A program made the translations under genes and the position numbers. This document shows, one piece after another, positions 43,715-51,234 of a stretch of 64,000 nt of DNA. The stretch's first letter is position 1; the number at the start of each line of letters is the position of its first letter. Source of the DNA: Roseovarius sp. A-2 (GTDB lineage Bacteria; Pseudomonadota; Alphaproteobacteria; Rhodobacterales; Rhodobacteraceae); the NCBI RefSeq assembly GCF_002072155.1, contig NZ_BDIY01000007.1:62001-126000 (forward strand), read 5' to 3'. A model generated the notes under the pieces. That model did no database searches, was not told where the DNA came from, and saw only the letters and a list, made by a program, of their open reading frames with translations.

Positions 43715-44196
43715 GCGCTGCTCCATTCCGCCTCTCGCAGTCCGGATAGCCAGAACCAGACGAAAACACCACACCAGATCAGCCCGACGCCCTGCAAACC
43801 GGGCCCGGGGCCGATGAACCCGGCCACCAGACCATGCAGCAGGATCAGCGGGCTTGCCGCCAGAAAGGCCCAAAACAGCGCCAACCGCGCGCCATAACCC
43901 GTACCTCGCCCGCCCATCAGCCGCGCGATCCCGTGGCTGATCAGCGCGATCGCATAGAGCAGCAGCGGTGCGATGAAGATCCACGCCATCAGAGCCCCGC
44001 CCAGAAGCGGGTTGAGATCCTGCCCGGTCAGATGCGCCTCGCGCGCCAGGCGCGGCCATTGCGCGACGAACACAACGACGCAGGCGGCGACCAGCATCAC
44101 CAGCGCGCGATCCTCGCGCGTGCCCATCTCCAGCAGGCGCCGCACCACCCGGCGCGGCCCGCAGTAGGTAGCGACAATGTCGCGCGTGACCGGCAT
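43711..44196 (-). CDS. YIP1-like membrane protein, 161 aa
   Basis: MPVTRDIVATYCGPRRVVRR opens the protein, followed by four hydrophobic helices (about residues 31-50, 66-90, 102-124 and 133-152). It resembles the neighbouring YIP1-like protein in layout, and the two may act as a pair. Its ATG overlaps the sufD stop region (44196), and its stop overlaps the next start, so both are translated with the suf genes. Function unknown. Confidence 0.7.
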   Translation of the reverse strand: MPVTRDIVATYCGPRRVVRRLLEMGTREDRALVMLVAACVVVFVAQWPRLAREAHLTGQDLNPLLGGALMAWIFIAPLLLYAIALISHGIARLMGGRGTGYGARLALFWAFLAASPLILLHGLVAGFIGPGPGLQGVGLIWCGVFVWFWLSGLREAEWSSA

Positions 44197-45485
44197 CAGC
44201 TGCGCCGCCGCTCCAGCCAGCTCGCAAGCCGCGTATTGATCTCGTCGCGCAGGCCCTCGTCCTCGATCTCCTCGACCGCTTCGGCGAGGAAGGACAGCGT
44301 CAGAAGGTCGGTGGCAATCGGTTTAGGAATTCCGCGCGCGCGCAAGTAGTAAAGCGCATCCTCGTCGATCGCGCCCGAGGTGGAGCCATGCGAGCAGGCC
44401 ACATCATCGGCGTAGATTTCCAGTTCCGGCTTGGCCAGAAACTCGCTGTCCTCGTCAAGCAGAAGCGACTGGCTGATCTGGTAGCCGTCGGTCTTCTGCG
44501 CACCGGGTTTCACCAGAATCTTGCCCTGAAACACGCCCACAGCACCGTTGCGCAGCACTTTCTTGAAAACCTGCCGACTCTCACAGCGCTCCGCGTCATG
44601 GGTGACAAACACCGTGTCATCCTGATGGAAATCGCCGTCGCCCATGGCCGCGCCGGCGACATGCGCGATGGCGTCGTCACCGGTCAGCTCGATCACGCAT
44701 TCGTTGCGCGTCATCACGCCATTGGCGGTCATGGTAAAGGATTTGAACACGCTCTGCGCGCCCAGCCGGGCAAAGACATGCGTCGCCGCGCGCCGCTCAT
44801 GGTCGCGGCCTTGGGTGCGCAGGTGGTGAAAGGTCGCGCCATCGCCGACCTCGACCTCCATCACCTTGTTAAAGCGCGCCGCCGCCGGGCCGTCCTCCAG
44901 AACGGTCAGCTCCGCGCCCGGATCAAGCTTCACCAAGTGATGCAACATCGCATCGGAAGAGTCTGATTTATGGACATAAATCAGGTTGATCGGCTTGGCG
45001 GCCCTGCCCGTGACATGGATCAACATCCCGTCGCTTGCCAGCGCAGTGTTCAGCGCGGCGAGCGTGCGCGGCACCGGGGTCTGCCCGCGTTCCTCAAGCA
45101 CGCCGTAAAGGTCGCGCGCCCAGTGAATGTCACGCTGCCCGGCCTCGCTCAGCCGCTCGACCCGCACGGCCTCCAGCGCCAGCTCGTCGCTCGCCTGCGG
45201 GTCGAACACGCCATCGACAAAGACGAGGCGGAGCCTGTCAACATCGCCGAACATCTCCGGCTCGTCCGAGTCGTCATACAACGCGGCCTGCGGCACGGCG
45301 GGCGCGGTCAGGCTGTCGGGGCGGGTGAACTTCCAATACTCGTGCCGCCGCTCGGGCAGGCCCAACGCCCGGACCCGCGCCAGCGCACCCTCACGCGCGG
45401 CGGTGATCCAGCCTGCGCCCTCGGGCAGGTGCACCCCCGCCAGACGGGCCTCGGTCACGGTCTCCTTCGCCTGCGCGACCGCCAT
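44196..45485 (-). CDS. sufD: Fe-S cluster assembly protein SufD, 429 aa
   Basis: A SufB/SufD beta-helix protein. KILVKPGAQKTDGYQISQSL and LEIYADDVACSHGSTSGAID are the family core, with the conserved His of CSHGST, and ALYYLRARGIPKPIATDLLT is the C-terminal block. SufD partners SufB and the SufC ATPase in the scaffold that builds Fe-S clusters and helps iron entry. The ATG at 45485 overlaps the sufC stop by one nucleotide (TGATG); a GTG one codon earlier is also possible. Lengths near 430 aa are normal. Confidence 0.94.
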   Translation of the reverse strand: MAVAQAKETVTEARLAGVHLPEGAGWITAAREGALARVRALGLPERRHEYWKFTRPDSLTAPAVPQAALYDDSDEPEMFGDVDRLRLVFVDGVFDPQASDELALEAVRVERLSEAGQRDIHWARDLYGVLEERGQTPVPRTLAALNTALASDGMLIHVTGRAAKPINLIYVHKSDSSDAMLHHLVKLDPGAELTVLEDGPAAARFNKVMEVEVGDGATFHHLRTQGRDHERRAATHVFARLGAQSVFKSFTMTANGVMTRNECVIELTGDDAIAHVAGAAMGDGDFHQDDTVFVTHDAERCESRQVFKKVLRNGAVGVFQGKILVKPGAQKTDGYQISQSLLLDEDSEFLAKPELEIYADDVACSHGSTSGAIDEDALYYLRARGIPKPIATDLLTLSFLAEAVEEIEDEGLRDEINTRLASWLERRRS

Positions 45486-46240
45486 CACGCCACCTCCGAT
45501 TTCAGGTCTTCATAACCGTTCTTCTCGACTTCGAGCGCCAGTTCCGGCCCGCCCGTCTTGATGATCCGGCCCTCGGACATGATATGCACTACGTCCGGCT
45601 TGATGTGATCCAACAGGCGCTGATAGTGGGTGATCACCAGAAACCCACGCCCGTCCTGCCGCAGCGCGTTCACACCGTCGGCCACCAGCTTCATCGCATC
45701 CACATCAAGGCCCGAATCGGTCTCGTCGAGAATGCACATCTTGGGGGCCAGCATCGCCATTTGCAGGATCTCGTTGCGCTTTTTCTCGCCGCCGGAAAAG
45801 CCTACATTGACCGGTCGCTTGAGCATGTCGGCGTCGATCTTGAGCGTCTTGGCTTTCTCGCGCACCTCCTTGAGGAAATCTGCGGCGCTCATTTCCTCTT
45901 CGCCGCGCGCTTTGCGCTGCGCGTTCACCGCCGTGCGCAGAAAGGTCAAGTTGCCCACACCGGGGATCTCAACTGGATATTGGAACGCCAGAAAGAGCCC
46001 CTGCGCCGCGCGCTCTTCGGGTTCCAGATCGAGCAGATCCACACCGTCCAGCGTGGCTGAGCCTTGGGTAACCTTGTAACCGTCGCGCCCCGACAACACG
46101 TAGCTCAGCGTCGACTTGCCAGAGCCGTTCGGCCCCATGATCGCATGCACCTTGCCGGCCTCGACGGTCAGGTCGACACCTTTCAGGATGGTCTTGTCCT
46201 CGTCTTCAAGATCGACGTGCAGATTCTTGATTTCCAACAT
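45485..46240 (-). CDS. sufC: Fe-S assembly ABC-type ATPase SufC, 251 aa
   Basis: Walker A GPNGSGKSTL (about residues 36-45), Q-loop region FLAFQYPVEIPGV, signature FSGGEKKRNEILQMAML, Walker B CILDETDSGLD and switch His in VITHYQRLL are present. The EKKRNEI variant after SGG is diagnostic of SufC rather than a transporter ATPase. It energises the SufBCD scaffold. Preceded by a methyltransferase relic, which spaces it about 30 nt from that relic's stop. Confidence 0.97.
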   Translation of the reverse strand: MLEIKNLHVDLEDEDKTILKGVDLTVEAGKVHAIMGPNGSGKSTLSYVLSGRDGYKVTQGSATLDGVDLLDLEPEERAAQGLFLAFQYPVEIPGVGNLTFLRTAVNAQRKARGEEEMSAADFLKEVREKAKTLKIDADMLKRPVNVGFSGGEKKRNEILQMAMLAPKMCILDETDSGLDVDAMKLVADGVNALRQDGRGFLVITHYQRLLDHIKPDVVHIMSEGRIIKTGGPELALEVEKNGYEDLKSEVA

Positions 46241-46272
46241 TTTATTATGTCCTTCCTAGTGTCCTCGCAGCG

Positions 46273-46464
46273 TCATGGCCGCTGCATCATCTCAATCGTC
46301 GTCAACAGAATCTCGGGCCGCAGCAGCGTCGGCACCACCACGGTTGACCCGCCAGAACCGTATTCGAGGACCACCTCCGCCCCGGCACAGGCCTCGCGCA
46401 GATGCGCCGCCTTCGCCTCGGGCAGGGTCAATCCGGGCCGGATGATCGCCTCCACGTGGCCCAT
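46273..46464 (-). pseudogene. N-terminal fragment of a SAM-dependent methyltransferase-like gene
   Basis: From the ATG at 46464 (MGHVEAIIRPGLTLPEAKAA) the frame encodes 63 residues, including AEVVLEYGSGGSTVVVPTLL, a SAM-binding loop (E/DxGxGxG-type, here EYGSGGS). It then stops after IEMMQRP, where a methyltransferase would continue for another 120-150 residues. Starts at 46479 or 46497 are possible. Remaining in the suf operon between the 102-aa membrane gene and sufC, it looks like a decayed passenger gene. A functional short protein cannot be excluded. Confidence 0.5.
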
Positions 46465-46465
46465 G

Positions 46466-46774
46466 TCAGTGCCGCGCATCCGCGCGCGCCCGGTCAATCA
46501 TCCGCACCATCGCCACGGTCAGCACACTCCAGCACAGGAACAGGCCCAGCCCGATGCCAAGTTCGACCGTCTCGGCCCGCCCTGCGGCGATCATCCCGTT
46601 CTCCACGCATTCCGCAACGATCTCGTCATGGCCGAGCGCCAACAGGAAGATCGTGAAATGCCCGAGGATCAACAGCCCAAGCCGCCGCCCCTCCTGCCGC
46701 AATCGCGGCGGAAACCGCGTCAGCCACGCGATGGCAAGCCGCTGCGGCCCCTTGATAGTGCCCTGCCCGGCCAT
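46466..46774 (-). CDS. small membrane protein in suf operon, 102 aa
   Basis: [20 protein letters not shown] is followed by two hydrophobic helices, about residues 31-48 (RLGLLILGHFTIFLLALG) and 70-92 (ELGIGLGLFLCWSVLTVAMV). The ATG overlaps the sufB stop (TGATG), which is good evidence of translation. I do not recognise a family. Two small hydrophobic suf-linked genes plus two YIP1-like ones suggest a membrane context for this operon. Confidence 0.6.
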   Translation of the reverse strand: MAGQGTIKGPQRLAIAWLTRFPPRLRQEGRRLGLLILGHFTIFLLALGHDEIVAECVENGMIAAGRAETVELGIGLGLFLCWSVLTVAMVRMIDRARADARH

Positions 46775-48297
46775 CAGCCGACCGACCCCTCAAGCGAGAT
46801 CGCCACCAATTGCTGCGCCTCCATGGCGAACTCCATCGGCAGTGCCTGCAACACATCCTTGCAAAAGCCGTTGACGACGAGGGCAACCGCCTCTTCCTCG
46901 TCCATCCCGCGCGAGCGGCAATAGAACATCTGATCGTCATCGACCTTGGAGGTCGTCGCCTCATGCTCCACGCGAGAGGAGTTGTTCTTGACCTCGATAT
47001 AGGGCACCGTATGCGCCCCGCATTTGTCGCCGATCAGCAGGCTGTCGCATTGCGTGTAGTTGCGGCTGTTCTTGGCCTTGGGATGCATCGAGACTAGCCC
47101 GCGATAGGTGTTCTGTGCCACCCCGGCGCTGATCCCCTTCGACACGATCCGCGACCGGGTGTTCTTGCCCAGATGTATCATCTTGGTGCCGGTATCGGCC
47201 TGCTGATGGTTATTGGCGATGGCGATGGAATAGAACTCGCCCTGGCTCTCGTCGCCGCGCAGGATGCAACTGGGGTATTTCCACGTCACCGCCGATCCGG
47301 TCTCGACCTGTGTCCACATCACCTTGGCCCGGTCGCCCCGACAATCGGCGCGCTTGGTGACGAAATTGTAGATCCCGCCCTTGCCGTTCTCGTCGCCCGG
47401 ATACCAGTTCTGCACCGTGGAATATTTCACCTCGGCATCTTCCTCGACGATGATCTCGACCACGGCGGCATGCAATTGACTCTCGTCGCGCTGCGGCGCG
47501 GTGCAGCCTTCGAGGTAGCTTACATACGACCCCTTGTCGGCAATGATCAGCGTCCGCTCGAACTGCCCGGTGTTTTCGGCATTGATTCGGAAATAGGTGC
47601 TCAACTCCATCGGGCAGCGCACGCCCGGCGGAATATACACGAAGGACCCGTCCGAAAAGACCGCCGAATTCAGCGTCGCATAGAAATTGTCACTGACCGG
47701 CACGACGCTCCCGAGATACTTCTTCACCAGTTCGGGATGCTCCTTGATCGCCTCTGAGATCGAGCAGAAGATCACCCCCGCCTTGCGCAATTCGGCCTGA
47801 AAGGTGGTGCCGACGCTGACACTGTCAAACACCGCATCGACGGCCACCTTGCGGCCCTCGGCGGGCGCGTCCTCGGCCCCCTCGACCCCGGCAAGGATCA
47901 TCTGTTCCTTCAGCGGAATGCCCAGCTTGGCATAGGTCTCCAGCAGCTTGGGGTCGACATCGTCAAGCGATTTGGGCTTCTCGGCCATGCTCTTGGGGCG
48001 CGCATAGTAATACTGCGCCTGAAAGTCGATCCTGGGGTAATCGACCATCGCCCAGTCGGGTTCTTTCTTCTCCAGCCAGCGCCGATAGGCCGCCAGCCGC
48101 CACTCGGTCATCCATTCCGGCTCTTCGTTCTTGGACGAAATCAGCCGCACGATGTCCTCATTCAGGCCAAGCGGAGCGTAATCCATCTCGATATCGGTGT
48201 TCCAGCCGTGCTTGTAGGCGCCGCCCACCTGCCGCACCGCATCGACCGTTTCCTGATCAACGCCTTCCTTGACCTGGGTCTCGTCCAAAGCATCCAT
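46774..48297 (-). CDS. sufB: Fe-S cluster assembly scaffold SufB, 507 aa
   Basis: The central scaffold of [43 protein letters not shown] (conserved Cys), [20 protein letters not shown] and [20 protein letters not shown] (His and Cys near the C-terminus) are family landmarks. About 500 residues is the alphaproteobacterial norm. It follows the desulfurase gene by 18 nt and overlaps the next gene by one nucleotide. Confidence 0.96.
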   Translation of the reverse strand: MDALDETQVKEGVDQETVDAVRQVGGAYKHGWNTDIEMDYAPLGLNEDIVRLISSKNEEPEWMTEWRLAAYRRWLEKKEPDWAMVDYPRIDFQAQYYYARPKSMAEKPKSLDDVDPKLLETYAKLGIPLKEQMILAGVEGAEDAPAEGRKVAVDAVFDSVSVGTTFQAELRKAGVIFCSISEAIKEHPELVKKYLGSVVPVSDNFYATLNSAVFSDGSFVYIPPGVRCPMELSTYFRINAENTGQFERTLIIADKGSYVSYLEGCTAPQRDESQLHAAVVEIIVEEDAEVKYSTVQNWYPGDENGKGGIYNFVTKRADCRGDRAKVMWTQVETGSAVTWKYPSCILRGDESQGEFYSIAIANNHQQADTGTKMIHLGKNTRSRIVSKGISAGVAQNTYRGLVSMHPKAKNSRNYTQCDSLLIGDKCGAHTVPYIEVKNNSSRVEHEATTSKVDDDQMFYCRSRGMDEEEAVALVVNGFCKDVLQALPMEFAMEAQQLVAISLEGSVG

Positions 48298-48315
48298 CGG
48301 CTTTCTCCCTTCCTC

Positions 48316-49359
48316 TCAGGCCATGCGAGCCCGATGTTTTTTCCAGCGCGTCAGCCAGCTTTCGGCAAAGCGCATGATCTCGTCTTCCGTCACATCCGGC
48401 CCCAGAGAGACACGGATCGCGCAGCTGGCATGGGCGTCGTCATATCCCATGGCGCGCAACACCCGACTCGCCCTGACCTTGCCGCTCGAACAGGCACTGC
48501 CTGCCGAAATCGCAAAGCCTGCAAGGTCCATTGCCATGACCTGCGTCTCGCCCTTCCAGCCCGGCGTGATGAAACAACTGGTGTTGGGCAGGCGCGACGC
48601 TGCTTTCCCGACAAAAATAGTCTCATTCGCGGTCGCTGCAATAGTTGATTCTAGAATGTTTCTAAGTTTTTCGACCCGGCCCCAGACCCCCGCCGCCAGA
48701 TCGCATGCGGCGGCCTCGGCCGCCGCACCGAACCCGGCGATGCCGATGACGTTCTCGGTGCCCGCGCGGCGGCCCATCTCCTGCCCGCCGCCCTTGATCT
48801 GCGCCGCAAGATCGGTGCCGCGCCGAATGATCAGCGCGCCCACACCCTTGGGCCCGCCCAGCTTATGCGCCGACACCAGCGCCATCTCCGCGCCCGACCA
48901 GTTGAAGGCCACCGGCAGCTTGCCAAAGCCCTGCGTCACGTCGCTGACGGCCAGACCCTCGGGCAGGTCCTGCACAACGCCGGTCTCGGAATTGGCCAGT
49001 TGCAGCACCGAATGCGCGGGGTCCACCACCGTGACGCGTCCCGCCGCGTCTACCGCCAGATCCTCGCTCACCCAGGCCCCGACCGCATCATGCTCGATCA
49101 TCGCACCGCTCAGACCGCGCCCGGCACAGGCCAATGCGGCACCTTCCGTCGCCCCAGAGGTAAAGATCACATCCGCGCCTTCAGCCCCAAACGCGGCCGC
49201 CACCTGCGCGCGGGCGCGCTCCACCAGACCCTTGGCGGCGCGTCCCTCGGCATGCACGCTCGACGGGTTGCCCAGCAGGTCCATCGCGGCAATCATCGCC
49301 GCCCGCGCCTCCGTGCGCAGCGGGGCCGTCGCATTGTAATCGAGGTAAACCCTGTCCAT
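48316..49359 (-). CDS. NifS/IscS-like (group I) cysteine desulfurase, 347 aa
   Basis: The second desulfurase of the operon. MDRVYLDYNATAPLRTEARA is the NifS-type N-terminus. VSAHKLGGPKGVGALIIRRG holds the PLP lysine, and SAGSACSSGKVRASRVL is the group I catalytic-cysteine loop. At 347 aa it is shorter than IscS (about 400) and lacks the C-terminal IscU-docking tail, as in the nifS-like gene often found between iscR and sufB in Rhodobacteraceae. The start at 49359 is used; the frame is open 65 codons upstream into the intergenic repeat and the iscR 3' end. Confidence 0.9.
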   Translation of the reverse strand: MDRVYLDYNATAPLRTEARAAMIAAMDLLGNPSSVHAEGRAAKGLVERARAQVAAAFGAEGADVIFTSGATEGAALACAGRGLSGAMIEHDAVGAWVSEDLAVDAAGRVTVVDPAHSVLQLANSETGVVQDLPEGLAVSDVTQGFGKLPVAFNWSGAEMALVSAHKLGGPKGVGALIIRRGTDLAAQIKGGGQEMGRRAGTENVIGIAGFGAAAEAAACDLAAGVWGRVEKLRNILESTIAATANETIFVGKAASRLPNTSCFITPGWKGETQVMAMDLAGFAISAGSACSSGKVRASRVLRAMGYDDAHASCAIRVSLGPDVTEDEIMRFAESWLTRWKKHRARMA

Positions 49360-49366
49360 GGCTGCC

Positions 49367-49414
49367 GTTTCTTTATGGATCCAATACTCCGGGGGCGTGG
49401 GGGCTGGCCCCCAC
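49367..49414 (+). repeat. dispersed intergenic motif, copy B, with hairpin
   Basis: GTTTCTTTATGGATCC then AATACTCCGGGGG (49367-49395) is followed by a 7-8 bp hairpin GTGGGGGC/GCCCCCAC (49397-49414). It lies between iscR and the desulfurase gene, antisense to their transcription. It shares the box with copies A and C and the box-plus-hairpin layout with copy C. Confidence 0.55.
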
Positions 49415-49427
49415 CTGTCGCCCGGTC

Positions 49428-49889
49428 TCAGTCCTCGTCCACCACCGAGAAAAGATGCGGCACCGCCGGGCACGGGGCCAGCGAATTGCCCGCCACATCG
49501 CTCAGCCGTGTCTGGTGCAGGAACACATAGACCTGCGCGCTCAACCCTTCCCACAGCCGGTTTGCCATGGATTGCGCGCGCGACCCGCTCGCCCCGCCCG
49601 AGGCACCGGCACCTTTATGCAGCGCATCGACCGTCTCATCGACCGCCGCCAGCACATCGGCCACCCGGATTTCCGTCGCGGGTCGTGCCAGCCGGTAGCC
49701 ACCGCCAGGGCCGCGCACCGAGGTCACCAGTTCCGCGCGCCGCAGCTTGACGAAAAGCTGTTCGAGATAGGGCAACGAGATATCCTGCCGTCGCGACACC
49801 TCGCCCAGGGTGACCACTTCGCCGACGGGCTGCAGCGCGATATCGACCAGCGCCACCATCGCGTAACGCCCCTTGGTGCTGAGTTTCAT
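49428..49889 (-). CDS. iscR: Rrf2-type Fe-S regulator IscR, 153 aa
   Basis: MKLSTKGRYAMVALVDIALQ and the winged HTH ISLPYLEQLFVKLRRAELVT with SVRGPGGGYRLAR are the IscR/Rrf2 signatures. Instead of the three-cysteine cluster (C-x5-C-x7-C) of enterobacterial IscR, only one cysteine remains (LAPCPAVPH, about residue 142). This matches reports that Rhodobacter sphaeroides IscR has a single cysteine and unusual cluster ligation. It heads the leftward operon iscR-desulfurase-sufBCD-sufS, which it presumably represses. An ICE-like box lies about 80-100 nt upstream. Confidence 0.92.
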   Translation of the reverse strand: MKLSTKGRYAMVALVDIALQPVGEVVTLGEVSRRQDISLPYLEQLFVKLRRAELVTSVRGPGGGYRLARPATEIRVADVLAAVDETVDALHKGAGASGGASGSRAQSMANRLWEGLSAQVYVFLHQTRLSDVAGNSLAPCPAVPHLFSVVDED

Positions 49890-49970
49890 GGGCCTCTCCC
49901 CTCGCGAACAGATTGACCTTGCGCGACGCAGGGCTTATCTCGCTCTGAGCCAGTCTGGCACTGACCGTAA

Positions 49971-49987
49971 TTTAGAAACGTTCTAAG
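49971..49987. promoter_or_regulatory. Irr box / iron control element (ICE) candidate
   Basis: TTTAGAAACGTTCTAAG fits the alphaproteobacterial Irr motif TTTAGAA-N3-TTCTAAA at every position but the last. It sits between iscR (start 49889) and the divergent hydrolase gene, so iron control of the suf operon through the haem-responsive regulator Irr is likely. It could also affect the divergent gene. Confidence 0.75.
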
Positions 49988-50048
49988 GTGGCTAAGCGAA
50001 TTCGTCAAGATTTTCGCCAACCCCCGCAACAAGGACAAAAGGGACCCT

Positions 50049-50702
50049 ATGCCCGAGGTAATCTTTCCCGGCCCCGAAGGCCGTCTCGAAGGCCGCTACC
50101 ATCCGCAAGCCGACAAGGACGCACCGATCGCGATCGTGCTGCACCCGCATCCGCAATTCGGCGGCACGATGAACAACAAGGTCGTCTACAACCTGCATTA
50201 CGCCTTCTACAACATGGGCTTTACGGTGCTGCGCTTCAACTTTCGCGGCGTCGGGCGGTCCCAGGGCGAATACGATCAGGGCGTGGGCGAGCTTTCCGAT
50301 GCCGCCTCGGCGCTGGATTACCTGCAATCGATGAACAACAATTCCAAGCATTGCTGGGTCGCGGGCTTTTCGTTTGGCGCGTGGATCGGCATGCAGCTTC
50401 TGATGCGCCGCCCCGAGATCACCGGCTTCATCTCGGTCTCGCCCCCCGCCAACATGTATGATTTCAGCTTTCTCGCCCCCTGCCCTGCCTCGGGTCTGAT
50501 CATCAACGGCAGCAGTGACCGCGTGGCCCCTCCGGCGGATACCACGTCGCTGGTTGGCAAACTGCACGAGCAGCAGGGCATCACCATCACCCATGAAGAG
50601 GTCGAGGGTGCCGACCATTTCTTCAAGGAACCGTATATGGACGGCATGATCGACACGGTCTCGACCTATGTCAAACGCCGCCTGACCGAAACGACGCGCT
50701 GA
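50049..50702 (+). CDS. alpha/beta hydrolase (dienelactone hydrolase-like), 217 aa
   Basis: The oxyanion region HPHPQFGGTMNNKVVY (HPHP start), nucleophile Ser in AGFSFGAWIG (GxSxG), Asp in INGSSDRVAPP and His in EGADHFFKEP form a full catalytic triad. The short 217-aa fold without lid suits esterases of the uncharacterised COG2945 group. Substrate unknown. It begins 62 nt after the ICE-like box and diverges from iscR. The 83-aa gene follows 12 nt later, so the two form an operon. Confidence 0.88.
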   Translation: MPEVIFPGPEGRLEGRYHPQADKDAPIAIVLHPHPQFGGTMNNKVVYNLHYAFYNMGFTVLRFNFRGVGRSQGEYDQGVGELSDAASALDYLQSMNNNSKHCWVAGFSFGAWIGMQLLMRRPEITGFISVSPPANMYDFSFLAPCPASGLIINGSSDRVAPPADTTSLVGKLHEQQGITITHEEVEGADHFFKEPYMDGMIDTVSTYVKRRLTETTR

Positions 50703-50714
50703 GGGCTTGCACCG

Positions 50715-50966
50715 ATGGGTATCACCGAGGACCTCGCGGATGAGCTGGCCCGCGACGTGATCAAGGCGATCGAGGCCACCGGCAACGAAGATCTCGTCTC
50801 CGATATTCAACAGGTGCTCGGGGCCACCTCGCAGACCGCCGAAGAGGCGTTCCTTGCAGCCGTCCGCGTGCGCCGCGCCAATATCAAGGCGCGCGCGGTG
50901 TTGATGACCAAGCTCAAGAAGTTCAAGGCCGAGAAAGAGGCGGCCGCCGGCAAGGCCGACGGCTGA
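50715..50966 (+). CDS. conserved short protein, 83 aa
   Basis: MGITEDLADELARDVIKAIE and DIQQVLGATSQTAEEAFLAA form helical, acidic segments. A Lys-rich C-terminus follows (MTKLKKFKAEKEAAAGK). The N-terminal part has the look of a short helical adaptor. I do not know a named family. The ATG is 12 nt after the hydrolase stop, so co-transcription is expected. Confidence 0.6.
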   Translation: MGITEDLADELARDVIKAIEATGNEDLVSDIQQVLGATSQTAEEAFLAAVRVRRANIKARAVLMTKLKKFKAEKEAAAGKADG

Positions 50967-51234
50967 ACGGTCGAGCGTCGCGATTTTTTGGCCTTGAGCG
51001 GTCGTTGGACTGAGCCGCGCATCGTCGTGCCGCGGTGTGGCGATCCAACGTCCGCTTTGTAGCGCTTTATCTCAGCCAAACCCGAAAAGCATCAGAGCGC
51101 AGAGCAGGTTGTAGCCAAATCGCCGCGCCGGGGGGCGGCACGGCGATGCGCGGCGGCCTTACGGCCTTGATTCCGCGCAGAGGCATAAGGGCCAACGGCA
51201 GCTTCAGGTCAAACACACCCCCCGTGTCCGCCTC

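Noticed and set aside
50967-51234. A gene in the gap between the 83-aa protein and the first GcvT-family gene
   Set aside because: Short frames only, without ribosome sites or family patterns; GC-rich inverted stretches (GCCGCGC/GCGCGGC) are present but no T-run.
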